From assembly GCF_002321025.1 (NCBI RefSeq), contig NZ_DCLL01000027.1, positions 71,934-135,933 of the forward strand: a stretch of DNA of 64,000 bases, in the 5' to 3' direction. Shown here piece after piece: positions 44,422 to 53,455 of this stretch. A program made the translations under genes and the position numbers. Below the pieces are notes generated by a model, which searched no databases, was not told the origin of the DNA, and saw only the letters and a program-made list of their open reading frames with translations. The DNA comes from Acinetobacter lwoffii (GTDB lineage: Bacteria; Pseudomonadota; Gammaproteobacteria; Pseudomonadales; Moraxellaceae). How positions within the stretch are numbered: position 1 is the stretch's first letter; every line of letters begins with the position of its first letter.

Positions 44422-44793
44422 ATGAGACATCAACAAGGTGCTTCTTATATTGGGGTTTTAATTGCAATCGTGGGCTTTGCATTTCTTGCAAAAGTGGCGA
44501 TTGCGGTGTGGGGACCATACTTCGATGATCGTATGGTAGATGGTGAGATTGAAGCACTGTTGAAAAGTGCTCCAGCCAATATAACGCCAGAAACATTCCG
44601 TCAACAGATGAGTCAGCGTTTAGAAATGAATAATATTCGTGATCTGAAGTTTGACGAAATTGCCAAAGTTACCAATACCGATGGTTTACAGGTGCACAAG
44701 AATTATGAAATTCGTAAAAATTTCATAATGAATATCGATTTAGTGATGAAGTTTGAGAAAGAGTTTGATCAAAGCACAGTCAAAGCTAAATGA
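44422..44793 (+). CDS. DUF4845 family membrane protein
   Basis: A 123-residue protein with one N-terminal membrane helix (about 8-28, YIGVLIAIVGFAFLAKVAIA) and a periplasmic domain. This uncharacterised family is regularly found between lepB and rnc in gammaproteobacteria. Its last 41 bases overlap the rnc frame. No function is known. Confidence 0.9.
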   Translation: MRHQQGASYIGVLIAIVGFAFLAKVAIAVWGPYFDDRMVDGEIEALLKSAPANITPETFRQQMSQRLEMNNIRDLKFDEIAKVTNTDGLQVHKNYEIRKNFIMNIDLVMKFEKEFDQSTVKAK

Positions 44794-45463
44794 TGAACGT
44801 CTTGCCAAACGGATCGGCTATCAGTTTAAACAGGCTGATTTGCTGAAACTGGCATTGACTCATCGTTCAGTCAGTCATAAACACAACTACGAGCGCCTGG
44901 AATTTCTGGGCGATTCTCTTTTAGGGATGATCATTGCGAATTATCTTTTTAATGCCTATCCAAGCGAAAATGAAGGCCGGTTGACGCGTATGCGTGCGAC
45001 CTTGGTTCGTCAGGAAGCATTAGGAAAAATCGCCAATGATTTAAAACTGAGCCAGAATTTAATTCTCAGTACCGGTGAATTGAAATCTGGCGGTCATCAT
45101 CGTGAGTCTATACTGGCAGATACGGTAGAAGCTATTATTGGTGCAATCTATGTCGACTGCGGTGATCTCACTGTGCTAGAACCGATTGTGTTAAAATGGT
45201 ACGAGCCATATTTAGATCATATTGAGCCGACAGATCAGCTTAAAGATCCTAAATCTCGCTTACAAGAGTATTTACAAGCACGTAAGAAACCTCTCCCAGT
45301 TTACGAGGTTGTAGATATTCAAGGTGATGCACCCAATCAGCATTTTAAAGTGGAATGCCAGATTGCGGGATTGCCGACCATGCAAGGCGAAGGCGCGAGC
45401 CGGCGTTTTGCTGAACAAGCCGTTGCGGCGGATATTTTGAAACTTTTGGAGCATAAGTCTTAA
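44753..45463 (+). CDS. rnc: Ribonuclease III
   Basis: Double-strand-specific endoribonuclease for rRNA and mRNA processing. The product has the catalytic signature ERLEFLGDSLLG, DTVEAIIGAIY and a C-terminal double-stranded RNA-binding domain (about 160-232). No ATG start exists: candidates are TTG at 44753 and TTG at 44765, both inside the 3' end of the DUF4845 gene; the second gives (M)IKAQSKLNDERL and better family length. The stop overlaps the era start by one base (TAATG). Confidence 0.94.
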   Translation: MRKSLIKAQSKLNDERLAKRIGYQFKQADLLKLALTHRSVSHKHNYERLEFLGDSLLGMIIANYLFNAYPSENEGRLTRMRATLVRQEALGKIANDLKLSQNLILSTGELKSGGHHRESILADTVEAIIGAIYVDCGDLTVLEPIVLKWYEPYLDHIEPTDQLKDPKSRLQEYLQARKKPLPVYEVVDIQGDAPNQHFKVECQIAGLPTMQGEGASRRFAEQAVAADILKLLEHKS

Positions 45464-46491
45464 TGACTACTCATTCCGATCACATTGATGCTGATCACGA
45501 GTCGCAAAGCGACAGTCACGACCTTATTAGTCAATTTTTTAGTGCACAAGGCACCGAGATCCCATCGGATTATCGTAGTGGTTTTGTTGCCATTGTAGGT
45601 CGCCCGAATGTGGGTAAATCTACCTTAATGAACCATATTCTGGGTCAAAAACTTTCGATTACCTCACGTAAACCACAAACTACACGTCATAAAATCGTGG
45701 GGATTGATTCACGTGAAAAATCTCAGGCGGTATTTGTCGATACACCGGGGATGCATAAAAAAGAAGTCCGTGCCATCAATAAAATGATGAACCGTGCGGC
45801 ACATTCGGCTTTACGCGATGTGAACCTGGTTTTATTCGTAGTGGATGCACAAAAGTGGACGCCAAATGATGACCTGGTTCTGGAAAAGCTGAAAAATGCT
45901 GAAATGCCAGTGATTCTGGTGATCAACAAGCTCGATACTTTTGAAAACAAGAACGAAGCTTTGCCGCTGATTCGTGAACGCGAAAAGCTGATGAACTTTG
46001 CGGAAATCGTACCGGTATCTGCGCTTCGTGGTGCCAATCTTGAACATTTACGTGACACGATTGCCAAGTATCTTCCGTTCCAGCCACCACTATACTCACT
46101 GGATCAACTGACCGATCGTTCAGAGCGTTTCCTGGCGTCTGAAATTATCCGTGAAAAGATCATGCGTCAGCTGGGGGAAGAGCTTCCATACGATTTGACC
46201 GTTCAGATCGAATCATTCAAAACTGAAGAGCCGGTCTTGAATGAAAAAACGGGTCGTATGAAAGCTGCCTGTACCTATATTGATGCCACGATTTTTGTTG
46301 ATCGTCCGAGCCAAAAAGCCATTGTGATTGGCGAGAAAGGTGTCAAACTGAAGAAAATCGGTATGGATGCGCGTCTCGACATGGAAAAAATGTTCGAACA
46401 GAAAATCATGTTAACCCTTTGGGTGAAAGTCAAAGGTGGCTGGTCTGATGATGAACGTGCATTAAAAAGCTTAGGTTATAGTGATATCTAA
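45463..46491 (+). CDS. era: GTPase Era
   Basis: Ribosome-assembly GTPase binding the 3' end of 16S rRNA. The 342-residue protein has a hydrophilic 40-residue N-terminal extension rich in His and Asp, absent from E. coli Era. G1 GRPNVGKST (46-54), G3 DTPG, G4 NKLD and a C-terminal KH domain follow (around GEKGVKLKKIG). Part of the rnc-era-recO-pdxJ block. Confidence 0.96.
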   Translation: MTTHSDHIDADHESQSDSHDLISQFFSAQGTEIPSDYRSGFVAIVGRPNVGKSTLMNHILGQKLSITSRKPQTTRHKIVGIDSREKSQAVFVDTPGMHKKEVRAINKMMNRAAHSALRDVNLVLFVVDAQKWTPNDDLVLEKLKNAEMPVILVINKLDTFENKNEALPLIREREKLMNFAEIVPVSALRGANLEHLRDTIAKYLPFQPPLYSLDQLTDRSERFLASEIIREKIMRQLGEELPYDLTVQIESFKTEEPVLNEKTGRMKAACTYIDATIFVDRPSQKAIVIGEKGVKLKKIGMDARLDMEKMFEQKIMLTLWVKVKGGWSDDERALKSLGYSDI

Positions 46492-46527
46492 GCGATAAGC
46501 TTGATAAGACCCTTCGAGGAATCTGTG

Positions 46528-46725
46528 ATGATGAAAGTGTTGGCAGTGGTTGCATGTGTTTTATTTCTGCAAGGCTGTATTCATAAAGTGGTCACGGTTC
46601 CTGTCAAGGTGGCTTATAAAACCACAAAAGTCGCAGTGAAAGGTACAGCGGCTGTTGTGGGCGCAGTGATCCCGGATGGGGATGACGAAGAAGATGATAA
46701 AAAATCAAAAAAAGATAAGGATTAA
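46528..46725 (+). CDS. Small lipoprotein between era and recO
   Basis: A 65-residue product with a lipoprotein signal (MMKVLAVVACVLFLQGC, acylated Cys at 17), a Val/Lys/Thr-rich segment (KVVTVPVKVAYKTTKVAVKG) and a charged tail DDEEDDKKSKKDKD. I believe it matches an Acinetobacter lipoprotein family named NF038104; that is from memory. GAGGA lies 7-8 bases before the ATG. Function unknown. Confidence 0.82.
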   Translation: MMKVLAVVACVLFLQGCIHKVVTVPVKVAYKTTKVAVKGTAAVVGAVIPDGDDEEDDKKSKKDKD

Positions 46726-46736
46726 AGTACCCGCTT

Positions 46737-47447
46737 ATGCGTAACGAAGTACTGCATGGCTATCTGATTCATCATCGTAAGTACCGTGAACGCAGTCATA
46801 TTGTGCATTTATTTACCCAAGAATATGGCAGGGTAGACGGCATTCTCAGGCAAATGCCACCACCGCAATATCAGCCCATTCGTTTGCAAGCTTCAGGTAA
46901 ATCCGAACTCAAAAATTTTACTAAACTGGAAATTGTCAATCAGCCGATTTTCTTTTTTGGCGATGCCTTTTTTTCGGGTTTTTATCTGAATGAAATCCTG
47001 TTGCGGTTATGTCCTTTAGAAGTCGAAATGCCGCAAACTTTTGCCAAATATGCTGAGACCTTAACTGCATTACAGCAATTATCCGTACAATCTAATCCAA
47101 ATTTATATTTAAAACAGATCTTGCGCCAGTTTGAGCATGTTTTGCTGGAAGAACTCGGTTATGGTCTGGATTTTTCACTAGATGCCAATCAGGCGCAGAT
47201 TGATCCACAACAGCACTATTATTTTCAGCTCAATGCCGGCTTTATGCCATCGGCCAAAGCCTTACGCTCCACCCTATCCGGTCAACAGCTTTTAAGCATG
47301 TTGACGCATGAAAATGGTGGGGATTTTAATCCGGAACAGTTACAATTACTGACGAAACTGTATCGACAGGTGATCACGGCCTTGCTTGGTGATCGACCAT
47401 TAAAAAGTCGACAACTCTGGATTCAAAACTCTCAATCTCAATCGTAG
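46737..47447 (+). CDS. recO: DNA repair protein RecO
   Basis: Helps load RecA on gapped DNA in the RecFOR pathway. The 236-residue protein has the N-terminal OB fold (GYLIHHRKYRERSHIVHLFTQE in parts; GRVDGILRQ) and a helical C-terminal domain. Overall divergence from E. coli is normal for RecO; no zinc-binding Cys cluster is visible. Lies in the conserved order era-recO-pdxJ. Confidence 0.9.
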   Translation: MRNEVLHGYLIHHRKYRERSHIVHLFTQEYGRVDGILRQMPPPQYQPIRLQASGKSELKNFTKLEIVNQPIFFFGDAFFSGFYLNEILLRLCPLEVEMPQTFAKYAETLTALQQLSVQSNPNLYLKQILRQFEHVLLEELGYGLDFSLDANQAQIDPQQHYYFQLNAGFMPSAKALRSTLSGQQLLSMLTHENGGDFNPEQLQLLTKLYRQVITALLGDRPLKSRQLWIQNSQSQS

Positions 47448-47460
47448 TTAGGAAAAGATT

Positions 47461-48186
47461 ATGGCTGCATTACTTGGTGTCAATATTGACCATGTCGCAA
47501 CATTAAGACAAGCACGTGGTACGACGTACCCAGACCCAGTCAATGCTGCATTGATCTGCGAACAGGCTGGGGCAGAAGGCATTACCTTGCATTTGCGTGA
47601 AGACCGTCGTCACATTCAGGATGACGATGTGCGTCGTATGCGTCCTGCGTTAAAAACCCGTATGAATCTTGAGTTGGCGGTAACGGATGAAATGATTGCC
47701 TTTGCCAAGGAAATCAAGCCACAGCATGTTTGCTTTGTTCCTGAAAAACGTCAGGAAGTAACCACTGAAGGTGGTCTGGATGTCGTGGGTAATTTTGATG
47801 CTGTAAAAGCAGCAACTCAAGAGCTGGCAGCTATTGGTTGTGATGTATCTTTATTTATTGATGCTGATTTTGCACAAATTGATGCAGCAGTTGCTTGTGG
47901 TGCACCGACGATTGAGATTCACACAGGTGCCTATGCCGATGCAGAAACTCCGGAAGCGCAACAAGCGGAACTTGAACGCATTATCAAAGCTGTAGAGTAT
48001 GCAGCTGCCAAAGGTTTGGTGGTAAATGCAGGGCATGGCTTAAATTTGGATAACGTGACGCCAATCGCCGCGATTCCACAGATTCATGAGCTCAATATCG
48101 GTCATTCTTTAATTGCAGATGCGGTATTTGTCGGTCTGGCACAAGCGGTTCAGCAAATGAAAGCCGTGATTAAGTCAGCGCGTTAA
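47461..48186 (+). CDS. pdxJ: Pyridoxine 5'-phosphate synthase
   Basis: Condenses 1-deoxyxylulose 5-phosphate with aminoacetone phosphate in vitamin B6 synthesis. The 241-residue TIM barrel shows LGVNIDHVATLRQARGT, HLREDRRHI, VPEKRQEVTTEGGLD and VNAGHGLN, all diagnostic. Follows recO by 13 bases. Confidence 0.97.
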   Translation: MAALLGVNIDHVATLRQARGTTYPDPVNAALICEQAGAEGITLHLREDRRHIQDDDVRRMRPALKTRMNLELAVTDEMIAFAKEIKPQHVCFVPEKRQEVTTEGGLDVVGNFDAVKAATQELAAIGCDVSLFIDADFAQIDAAVACGAPTIEIHTGAYADAETPEAQQAELERIIKAVEYAAAKGLVVNAGHGLNLDNVTPIAAIPQIHELNIGHSLIADAVFVGLAQAVQQMKAVIKSAR

Positions 48187-48199
48187 GATCAGAGTGGTT

Positions 48200-48853
48200 A
48201 TGTCGAATATTAATTATGATGAACTGATGCAGCCGGTGATTGCTTTCCTCGGTTGCGAAACACCGCAAGCATGGCTGGATATGGCGGTCGAAAATCTTGA
48301 AATCTTGATGCAGGATCATGCTAACTGTGAAAAAAAAGCAGCCAGCACGGCTATGAACCTGATGTTTCGCTATAGCTATTTTGTTGATCTGCAGGTGAAG
48401 CTTGCACAGCTGGTGCGTGAAGAAATGCTGCATTATGAGCAGGTACTTGAATTGATGAACAAGCGCGGTCAGGCTTGGCAGAACTTGAGTGCAGGGCGTT
48501 ATGCCGGTGGTTTACGTAAGGAAATCCGGACTTTTGAACCTGAAGCCTTGATTGATGTCTTGGTGATTGGTGCCTTTGTGGAGGCGCGTTCTTGTGAGCG
48601 TTTTTACGCCCTTGCTTCGCGTGTTGATGATGAATTGGCACGTTACTATCGTTATCTGCTCAAGTCCGAATCTCGCCATTTTGAAGACTATCTGGCTTTG
48701 GCAATGGATGTGGCAACCACAGCGAAACTGAAAAATCCGAAAGAGGATATTCAGGAGCGAATCCTGCATATTCGTGAAGTTGAAAAACAGCTGATTCTCG
48801 CGCCTGATGATACTTTCCGTTTTCATAGCGGTGTTCCGGCTCACGCGGCTTAA
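48200..48853 (+). CDS. miaE: tRNA-(ms2io6A)37-hydroxylase MiaE
   Basis: Diiron enzyme hydroxylating the isopentenyl group of the modified A37 in tRNA. The 217-residue protein has ferritin-like metal-binding motifs, REEMLHYEQV and ESRHFEDYL, plus EARSCERFYAL. I use the ATG giving MSNINYDE, preceded by AGAGTGG; a GTG two codons earlier is possible. Closes the lepA-to-miaE block. Confidence 0.93.
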   Translation: MSNINYDELMQPVIAFLGCETPQAWLDMAVENLEILMQDHANCEKKAASTAMNLMFRYSYFVDLQVKLAQLVREEMLHYEQVLELMNKRGQAWQNLSAGRYAGGLRKEIRTFEPEALIDVLVIGAFVEARSCERFYALASRVDDELARYYRYLLKSESRHFEDYLALAMDVATTAKLKNPKEDIQERILHIREVEKQLILAPDDTFRFHSGVPAHAA

Positions 48854-48868
48854 TCTCGGTGACAGTTT

Positions 48869-48898
48869 AAAAATCCTCCATCTATGGGGGATTTTTTA
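48869..48898 (+). terminator. miaE terminator
   Basis: AAAATCCTCC / GGGGGATTTT stem (one G-T pair) followed by TT and AT-rich DNA. Confidence 0.8.
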
Positions 48899-49014
48899 TA
48901 TCTCGAAATTTTGAAAAGAGGTGTATTTATATATCAAGATTTATGATGGAGTGAAAATAATTATTTATTTTCAATTTTTGAATATCATGGGTTTTTAAAT
49001 CTTAAGAACATAAA

Positions 49015-49042
49015 AAAGCCCACTTCATTATGAGTGGGCTTT
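49015..49042 (-). terminator. tRNA-Asn terminator
   Basis: AAAGCCCACT / AGTGGGCTTT stem with an eight-base loop. On the minus strand TTTTTT follows, nine bases past the tRNA 3' end. Confidence 0.85.
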
Positions 49043-49050
49043 CTTGAATT

Positions 49051-49126
49051 TGGCTCTCCAACCTGGGCTCGAACCAGGGACCTGCGGATTAACAGTCCGT
49101 CGCTCTACCGACTGAGCTATTGGAGA
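49051..49126 (-). tRNA. tRNA-Asn (GTT)
   Basis: A 76-base cloverleaf on the minus strand: acceptor TCTCCAA pairs with TTGGAGA, then GCCA with encoded CCA; anticodon loop CTGTTAA reads GTT; T-arm GGTTCGAGCC. All positions are consistent with tRNA-Asn. Confidence 0.97.
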
Positions 49127-49137
49127 ATCTGAAAGCG

Positions 49138-49165
49138 ATTATAGAGAGATTTTGACAGGGGTCAA
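49138..49165 (-). promoter_or_regulatory. tRNA-Asn promoter
   Basis: Minus-strand TTGACC (49165-49160), a 16-base spacer and consensus TATAAT (49143-49138), eleven bases ahead of the mature tRNA. Confidence 0.8.
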
Positions 49166-49244
49166 GCAAAAATTATCATATTTATTATAAATACAGCCTG
49201 TCTGTTTTTAATTTAGGCAATTGCATAAATTTCACGAAAAATAC

Positions 49245-49273
49245 TTGTCAGAATAAATTTCACTTGCTAGATT
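49245..49273 (+). promoter_or_regulatory. Promoter of the unknown gene at 49363
   Basis: TTGTCA (49245-49250), exact 17-base spacer, TAGATT (49268-49273). Transcription would start near 49280, just before the palindrome at 49288. Confidence 0.65.
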
Positions 49274-49287
49274 AAAACCATAAAGTC

Positions 49288-49307
49288 GTTTGACCAAATG
49301 GTCAAAC
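49288..49307 (+). promoter_or_regulatory. Palindromic operator candidate
   Basis: GTTTGACC-AAAT-GGTCAAAC, perfect 8-bp arms with a four-base centre, placed about 15 bases downstream of the -10 box. Size and symmetry fit a TetR- or GntR-type repressor dimer. No regulator gene is adjacent. It could alternatively form an mRNA hairpin. Confidence 0.55.
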
Positions 49308-49362
49308 AGTGTGGATTTAAACCTACTTGCCAGCACAAAAATGGCTAAACTGGAGACAGCGA

Positions 49363-49818
49363 ATGAATACGCTCAGCATCCCTCAAATTTTCTCTCAACT
49401 GGCTTATTATCAAGAAAACTATCTGCAAATTATTGCCGATCCTGCACAGTATTATATCCCGGTTAAAGACGCTCATATCACGCTATGGCCCTTGGCGCAA
49501 AAATCACTTTATTTAGGTGATTTGCTGCAATTGTGGTTTGCAGAAAAATGGTTGGTAGAAACTGAACGTCAATTTAACTTTGAAGTTTTCCTGAATGCAG
49601 ACTATCTGAAAGAGCAAGACAAAGATCTTTATATCTATGCCATTTCTGGGAATCTTTTGACGGGAACCAATCAGTCTAAAGCGTGGCAAGCCTCAATAAC
49701 ACAAACACAAGATGTGGAATTAGCCAATGTTTCCAAGCATTATTTTGAGTTTCAAGGCTTAACTCGACCACGCCTGTCATTTGTTAAAGCAGGGCAGGCG
49801 AAAAGTAATATTATTTAA
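49363..49818 (+). CDS. Conserved-looking protein of unknown function
   Basis: A 151-residue soluble protein with no signal peptide or membrane helix and no motif I recognise. It is rich in aromatic residues (for example WFAEKWLVETERQFNFEVFL region, given only in part). GGAG lies seven bases before the chosen ATG; an ATG-like upstream extension of 12 codons lacks one. A good promoter and an operator-like palindrome precede it, so expression is probably switched by a repressor. Confidence 0.75.
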   Translation: MNTLSIPQIFSQLAYYQENYLQIIADPAQYYIPVKDAHITLWPLAQKSLYLGDLLQLWFAEKWLVETERQFNFEVFLNADYLKEQDKDLYIYAISGNLLTGTNQSKAWQASITQTQDVELANVSKHYFEFQGLTRPRLSFVKAGQAKSNII

Positions 49819-49854
49819 ATGAAGTGTCTGATGAATTGTACAGGCTACCAATAT

Positions 49855-50292
49855 TCATTCAGTCCGAATAATCATACAGGTCGCAGTGGCATGAGCATAC
49901 AGGCGACCTTCTTCATCCAGAATCTGACCTTCAGAAATACCTAAATTTCTACTGAGATTAATTGATTTTCCTACGGCTTTCAGTGGCTGATTCTGAGGTA
50001 TGGGGCGGCACATCTTTACATTCAGATCAATGGTGCCATAACCGATACCTGCTTCAAGTAAAGTATGAATCGCGCAGCCTGTCACGGTATCCAAAACGGT
50101 TGCAGCAAAACCACCATGGACGCCGCCAAGCGGATTTAAATGTCGATGATCAGCTTTTACCTTAAATTCTACATGTCCGCTTTTAATCACTGCTGGTTGC
50201 ATCGACATGGTTTCGCTAATACTTGGGGCCGGGATTTTTTCATCACGCATCGCTTCCAATAATGCTAAACCGCTCATTTCTTTTGGGTTCAT
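49855..50292 (-). CDS. PaaI-family thioesterase
   Basis: A 145-residue hotdog protein with LNPLGGVHGGFAATVLDTVTG, the PaaI/ACOT13-type catalytic loop and helix (HGG...D). Likely acts on acyl-CoA thioesters; substrate unknown. It converges on the unknown gene at 49363 with a 36-base gap. Confidence 0.88.
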   Translation of the reverse strand: MNPKEMSGLALLEAMRDEKIPAPSISETMSMQPAVIKSGHVEFKVKADHRHLNPLGGVHGGFAATVLDTVTGCAIHTLLEAGIGYGTIDLNVKMCRPIPQNQPLKAVGKSINLSRNLGISEGQILDEEGRLYAHATATCMIIRTE

Positions 50293-50557
50293 TATGCTTT
50301 TCCTGTCATTATTCTTGAGTTGTTGAGATTTAATTCAAAATTGTGACATCGATAATAGCAATCTGGTATAGGAATGGCGGATTATTTTGTAAGAAGTGCA
50401 TTTCCTGCACCTGAGTGAAGTCATATTTATAAAAAATGAGAAATAGAATAATTTGTGGCACGATACTGGTATACATTTCTAATGAAATATCTCAGATCTA
50501 AATAATCTGCCAAAAAACGAATCTTATAAAAGAATTAAAAAATCGAGTGATAGGGTA

Positions 50558-51902
50558 ATGAAACAGTTTCTGCATCTTTGGGTGCCTATTTTTCTCAGTA
50601 ATGCCATTATTATGCTCAGTAGTTTGTTCGACGTGATTTTTCTATCACATTTTTCACCTCAGCATGTGGCTGCATTGGCAGTCTGTTTGTCTGTTTATTC
50701 TTTGTGCTTTGTGACGGGTATTGGGGTGTTACAGGGCATGATGCAAGAGCTGGCAGAAGCCAATGGGCGTCAGGATTATGCGGACATCCAACGTATTGTG
50801 AAGCAAAGTATTTTGATTGTACTGGTGATTTCTGCTGTTGCGATGTACTTGTTTAATCATGCGACTCCTTTGCTTGATTTTTTAAAGGCAGATGCGGCCT
50901 TACAGACATTGATTCTGCCATGTCTGTGGCTGTTGGCTTGGACGATTCCAGCGCATTTATTTTGCGTATTTTATATATTTTAACCCCAGCCTGTGGACAG
51001 GCTAAGCGCGTATTCTACGCCAATATGATCTATTTACTGCTCAAAGTGGCTTTGGCTTATGTCTTGATTTATGGCATTGAAGGTTATGTTACAAGCTATG
51101 GGGTTGAAGGTGCATTCATGGCACATATGATTGTGCAGTGGGTACTGTTGTTTGTTTACTATTTTTTCTTCCTTGAGCAGAAGTTAAAGATCCAGTGGTC
51201 TGGTATTTTCTTTCACTGGCAGACTTTATTGAAAATTTTAAAAATTGGATTGCCCAATGCGGTGGTGACTTTTGTGGATGTATTTGCCATCAGCGCGATT
51301 GCTTTGCTGATCTTGCCTTTGGGTGACATTGTAGTGAATGCACATTAGGTGATGCTTGGTTTATTGGGCCTGATGTTTATGTTGCCGATGTCGATGGCAT
51401 CCGCCTTCGGTATTTTGGTGTCGACTAAAATCGGTGCGGAGCAGATTGATGCTGCATGGCAACTCAGTAAGCGGGCACTGATGGCTGTGATGCTAATAGC
51501 TATCGTTGTCATGTTGACTATTTGGGGTTTAGATAGTTGGATTGTAGGGTTATTTAGCAATGATGCGCAGGTGATTACATTAGCCTTGGCATCGATCTTG
51601 TTAATGTGTTGGATGCATATCTTTGATGAGCTACTGGTGATTAGTTTGGCAATGCTACGTTGCTGGCGAGAATTGTCAGACCGATGTTTATTTTTATCAG
51701 TACGGTGCTGGTCGTGGGCTTGGGTGGTGGTTGGTATGTGGCGTATCATCCAATGACACTGTTCAATTGGCAAAGCAATGCATTGGGGATTCATGGTTTT
51801 TGGTGGATGTTGAGTATTGCGTACACGATTGCAGCAAGTCTATGTTTTGTTTGTTTACTCATGAAATACTTGAGCTATAAGCGAATAAGGCTCACTGTTT
51901 AA
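50558..51902 (+). pseudogene. MATE efflux transporter, broken by two frameshifts and a stop
   Basis: Together the pieces encode about 448 residues of a MATE (NorM-like) multidrug/Na+ antiporter, a normal length. The first frame runs 50558-50983 (MKQFLHLWVPIFLSNAIIML...), the second takes over by about 50970 (..LTPACGQAKRVFYANMIY), meets an in-frame TAG at 51346-51348 in CATTAGGTG, continues to about 51660, and a third frame carries the last helices to 51902. Each frame change fits a 1-base loss, and the TAG fits a C-to-T change of CAG. Three lesions make it non-functional unless the sequence has errors. Confidence 0.88.
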
Positions 51903-51920
51903 TACATGTTGAAGAACATA

Positions 51921-51950
51921 AAAAAACCCGCGAAATTCGCGGGTTTTTTT
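51921..51950. terminator. Bidirectional terminator, MATE remnant/aspC
   Basis: CCCGCGAA-A-TTCGCGGG flanked by A6 and T7, between convergent genes. Confidence 0.93.
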
Positions 51951-51965
51951 ATTTAGCAAGCTAGA

Positions 51966-53201
51966 TTATTTTGCAGCTTTTTCAGCTTCGATTGAAGCAA
52001 TCGCAGCATCAACGCCTTCGATAGAATCAGCAGCTTTCTTGATACGAGCAAGGGCATCTACCAGTACTTCGTCAGCAGTAGCGTAAGAGATACGCATAAA
52101 ACCGCCAAGACCGAATGCATCACCAGGTACTACTGCAACGCCAGTTTCTTCCAGTAACCATGCAGAGAATTCTGTGCAAGATTTAAGACCTTTTGCACGA
52201 ATCAACGGTTTGATGTTGGCATATGCATAGAATGCGCCATCAGCAGGCAAGCAAGAAATACCGTGAATATCATTCAAGCCTTTCACAACCAAGTCATGGC
52301 GACGTTTGAATGCTTCAATCATTGGCTCAAGTACGTCTTGAGGACCATTCAAGGCAGCTTCAGCAGCAACTTGCGAAATAGAAGTTGGGTTTGAAGTCGA
52401 TTGAGACTGGATCTTCTTCATTGCACCAATCAGTTTAGCAGGGCCCGCTGCGTAGCCGATACGCCAGCCAGTCATTGCATAAGCTTTAGACACACCGTTT
52501 AACACAATCGTGCGGTCATAAAGGTCAGGTGCAACAGTTGCGATGTTGTAGAACTCGTCATCCCAACGGATTGGTTCGTACATGTCATCAGATGCGATAA
52601 ATACTTCTGGGTATTTACGCAGTACGTCAGCAAGCGCTTCAAGCTCAGCTTTAGTGTAGATCATACCTGTAGGGTTAGACGGGCTGTTCAATACTACTAG
52701 ACGTGTTTTGTCAGTGATTGCAGCTTCTAATTGTTCAGGGGTGATTTTGAAACGTTGTTCTTCACCACATTTCACAATAACAGGAACACCTTCAGCAATG
52801 ATCACCATGTCCGGGTAGCTTACCCAGAATGGTGCAGGGATGATGACTTCATCACCTTTGTTTAACAAAGCAAGTGCCAAGTTAAAGAAAGACTGCTTAC
52901 CACCACAAGAAACGAGAATCTGGTTTGCTGCATAGTCTAGGTTATTATCACGTTTGAATTTGGCAATAATGGCTTTTTTAAGACCTGGCGTACCGTCAAC
53001 AGCGGTGTATTTGGTGAAACCGTTGTTAATCGCTGCAATTGCTGCATCTTTGATGTGTTGAGGGGTATCAAAATCTGGTTCACCTGCGCCCAAACCAATC
53101 ACGTTATGACCTGCAGCTTTTAATTCAGCAGCTTTGTTGGTCACAGCAAGCGTAGGGGACGGTTTGATGGCATTCACACGATCAGAGAGACGTACGTCCA
53201 C
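51966..53201 (-). CDS. aspC: Aspartate aminotransferase, class I subgroup 1-beta
   Basis: Interconverts aspartate/2-oxoglutarate and oxaloacetate/glutamate. The 411-residue protein has NSPSNPTG, the PLP lysine in LNGVSKAYAMTGWRIG (Lys239) and a C-terminal extension ending AIASIEAEKAAK. The start is GTG with AAGGAA about nine bases upstream. The sequence is of the thermophile-type AspAT (1-beta) rather than the E. coli AspC type, so the symbol is by function. Confidence 0.93.
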   Translation of the reverse strand: MDVRLSDRVNAIKPSPTLAVTNKAAELKAAGHNVIGLGAGEPDFDTPQHIKDAAIAAINNGFTKYTAVDGTPGLKKAIIAKFKRDNNLDYAANQILVSCGGKQSFFNLALALLNKGDEVIIPAPFWVSYPDMVIIAEGVPVIVKCGEEQRFKITPEQLEAAITDKTRLVVLNSPSNPTGMIYTKAELEALADVLRKYPEVFIASDDMYEPIRWDDEFYNIATVAPDLYDRTIVLNGVSKAYAMTGWRIGYAAGPAKLIGAMKKIQSQSTSNPTSISQVAAEAALNGPQDVLEPMIEAFKRRHDLVVKGLNDIHGISCLPADGAFYAYANIKPLIRAKGLKSCTEFSAWLLEETGVAVVPGDAFGLGGFMRISYATADEVLVDALARIKKAADSIEGVDAAIASIEAEKAAK

Positions 53202-53409
53202 GGCAGTATTCCTTCTTATAGGGATTAAAAAATAAAAAGCACATTATCTTAGCCTAAAATGGTGCAGATAGGGCAAAAGAATTTGGAAAACTTTAAGGAA
53301 AAAATGGTGTATTGACCGAACTTTATCTTGAATTTCGATATGCCGGTGGCAGGAGAGAAGAGACTTTATACATCCCGGTCATGCATGTGGATGCATGAAA
53401 TATAAAATA

Positions 53410-53437
53410 AAAATGGCCACTTTAAAGTGACCATTTT
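53410..53437 (-). terminator. map terminator
   Basis: AAAATGGCCACTTT / AAAGTGACCATTTT, a nearly perfect 14-bp dyad 19 bases past the map stop. Confidence 0.8.
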
Positions 53438-53455
53438 GTATTGCTGGTGTTGTTC

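Noticed and set aside
45723..46067. Long minus-strand frame of 114 codons inside era
   Set aside because: Shadow of the conserved era GTPase domain; no independent evidence.
53379..53398. Inverted repeat TCATGCAT-GTGG-ATGCATGA upstream of the map terminator
   Set aside because: A low-complexity ATGCAT palindrome with no T run and no gene to control; could be chance.
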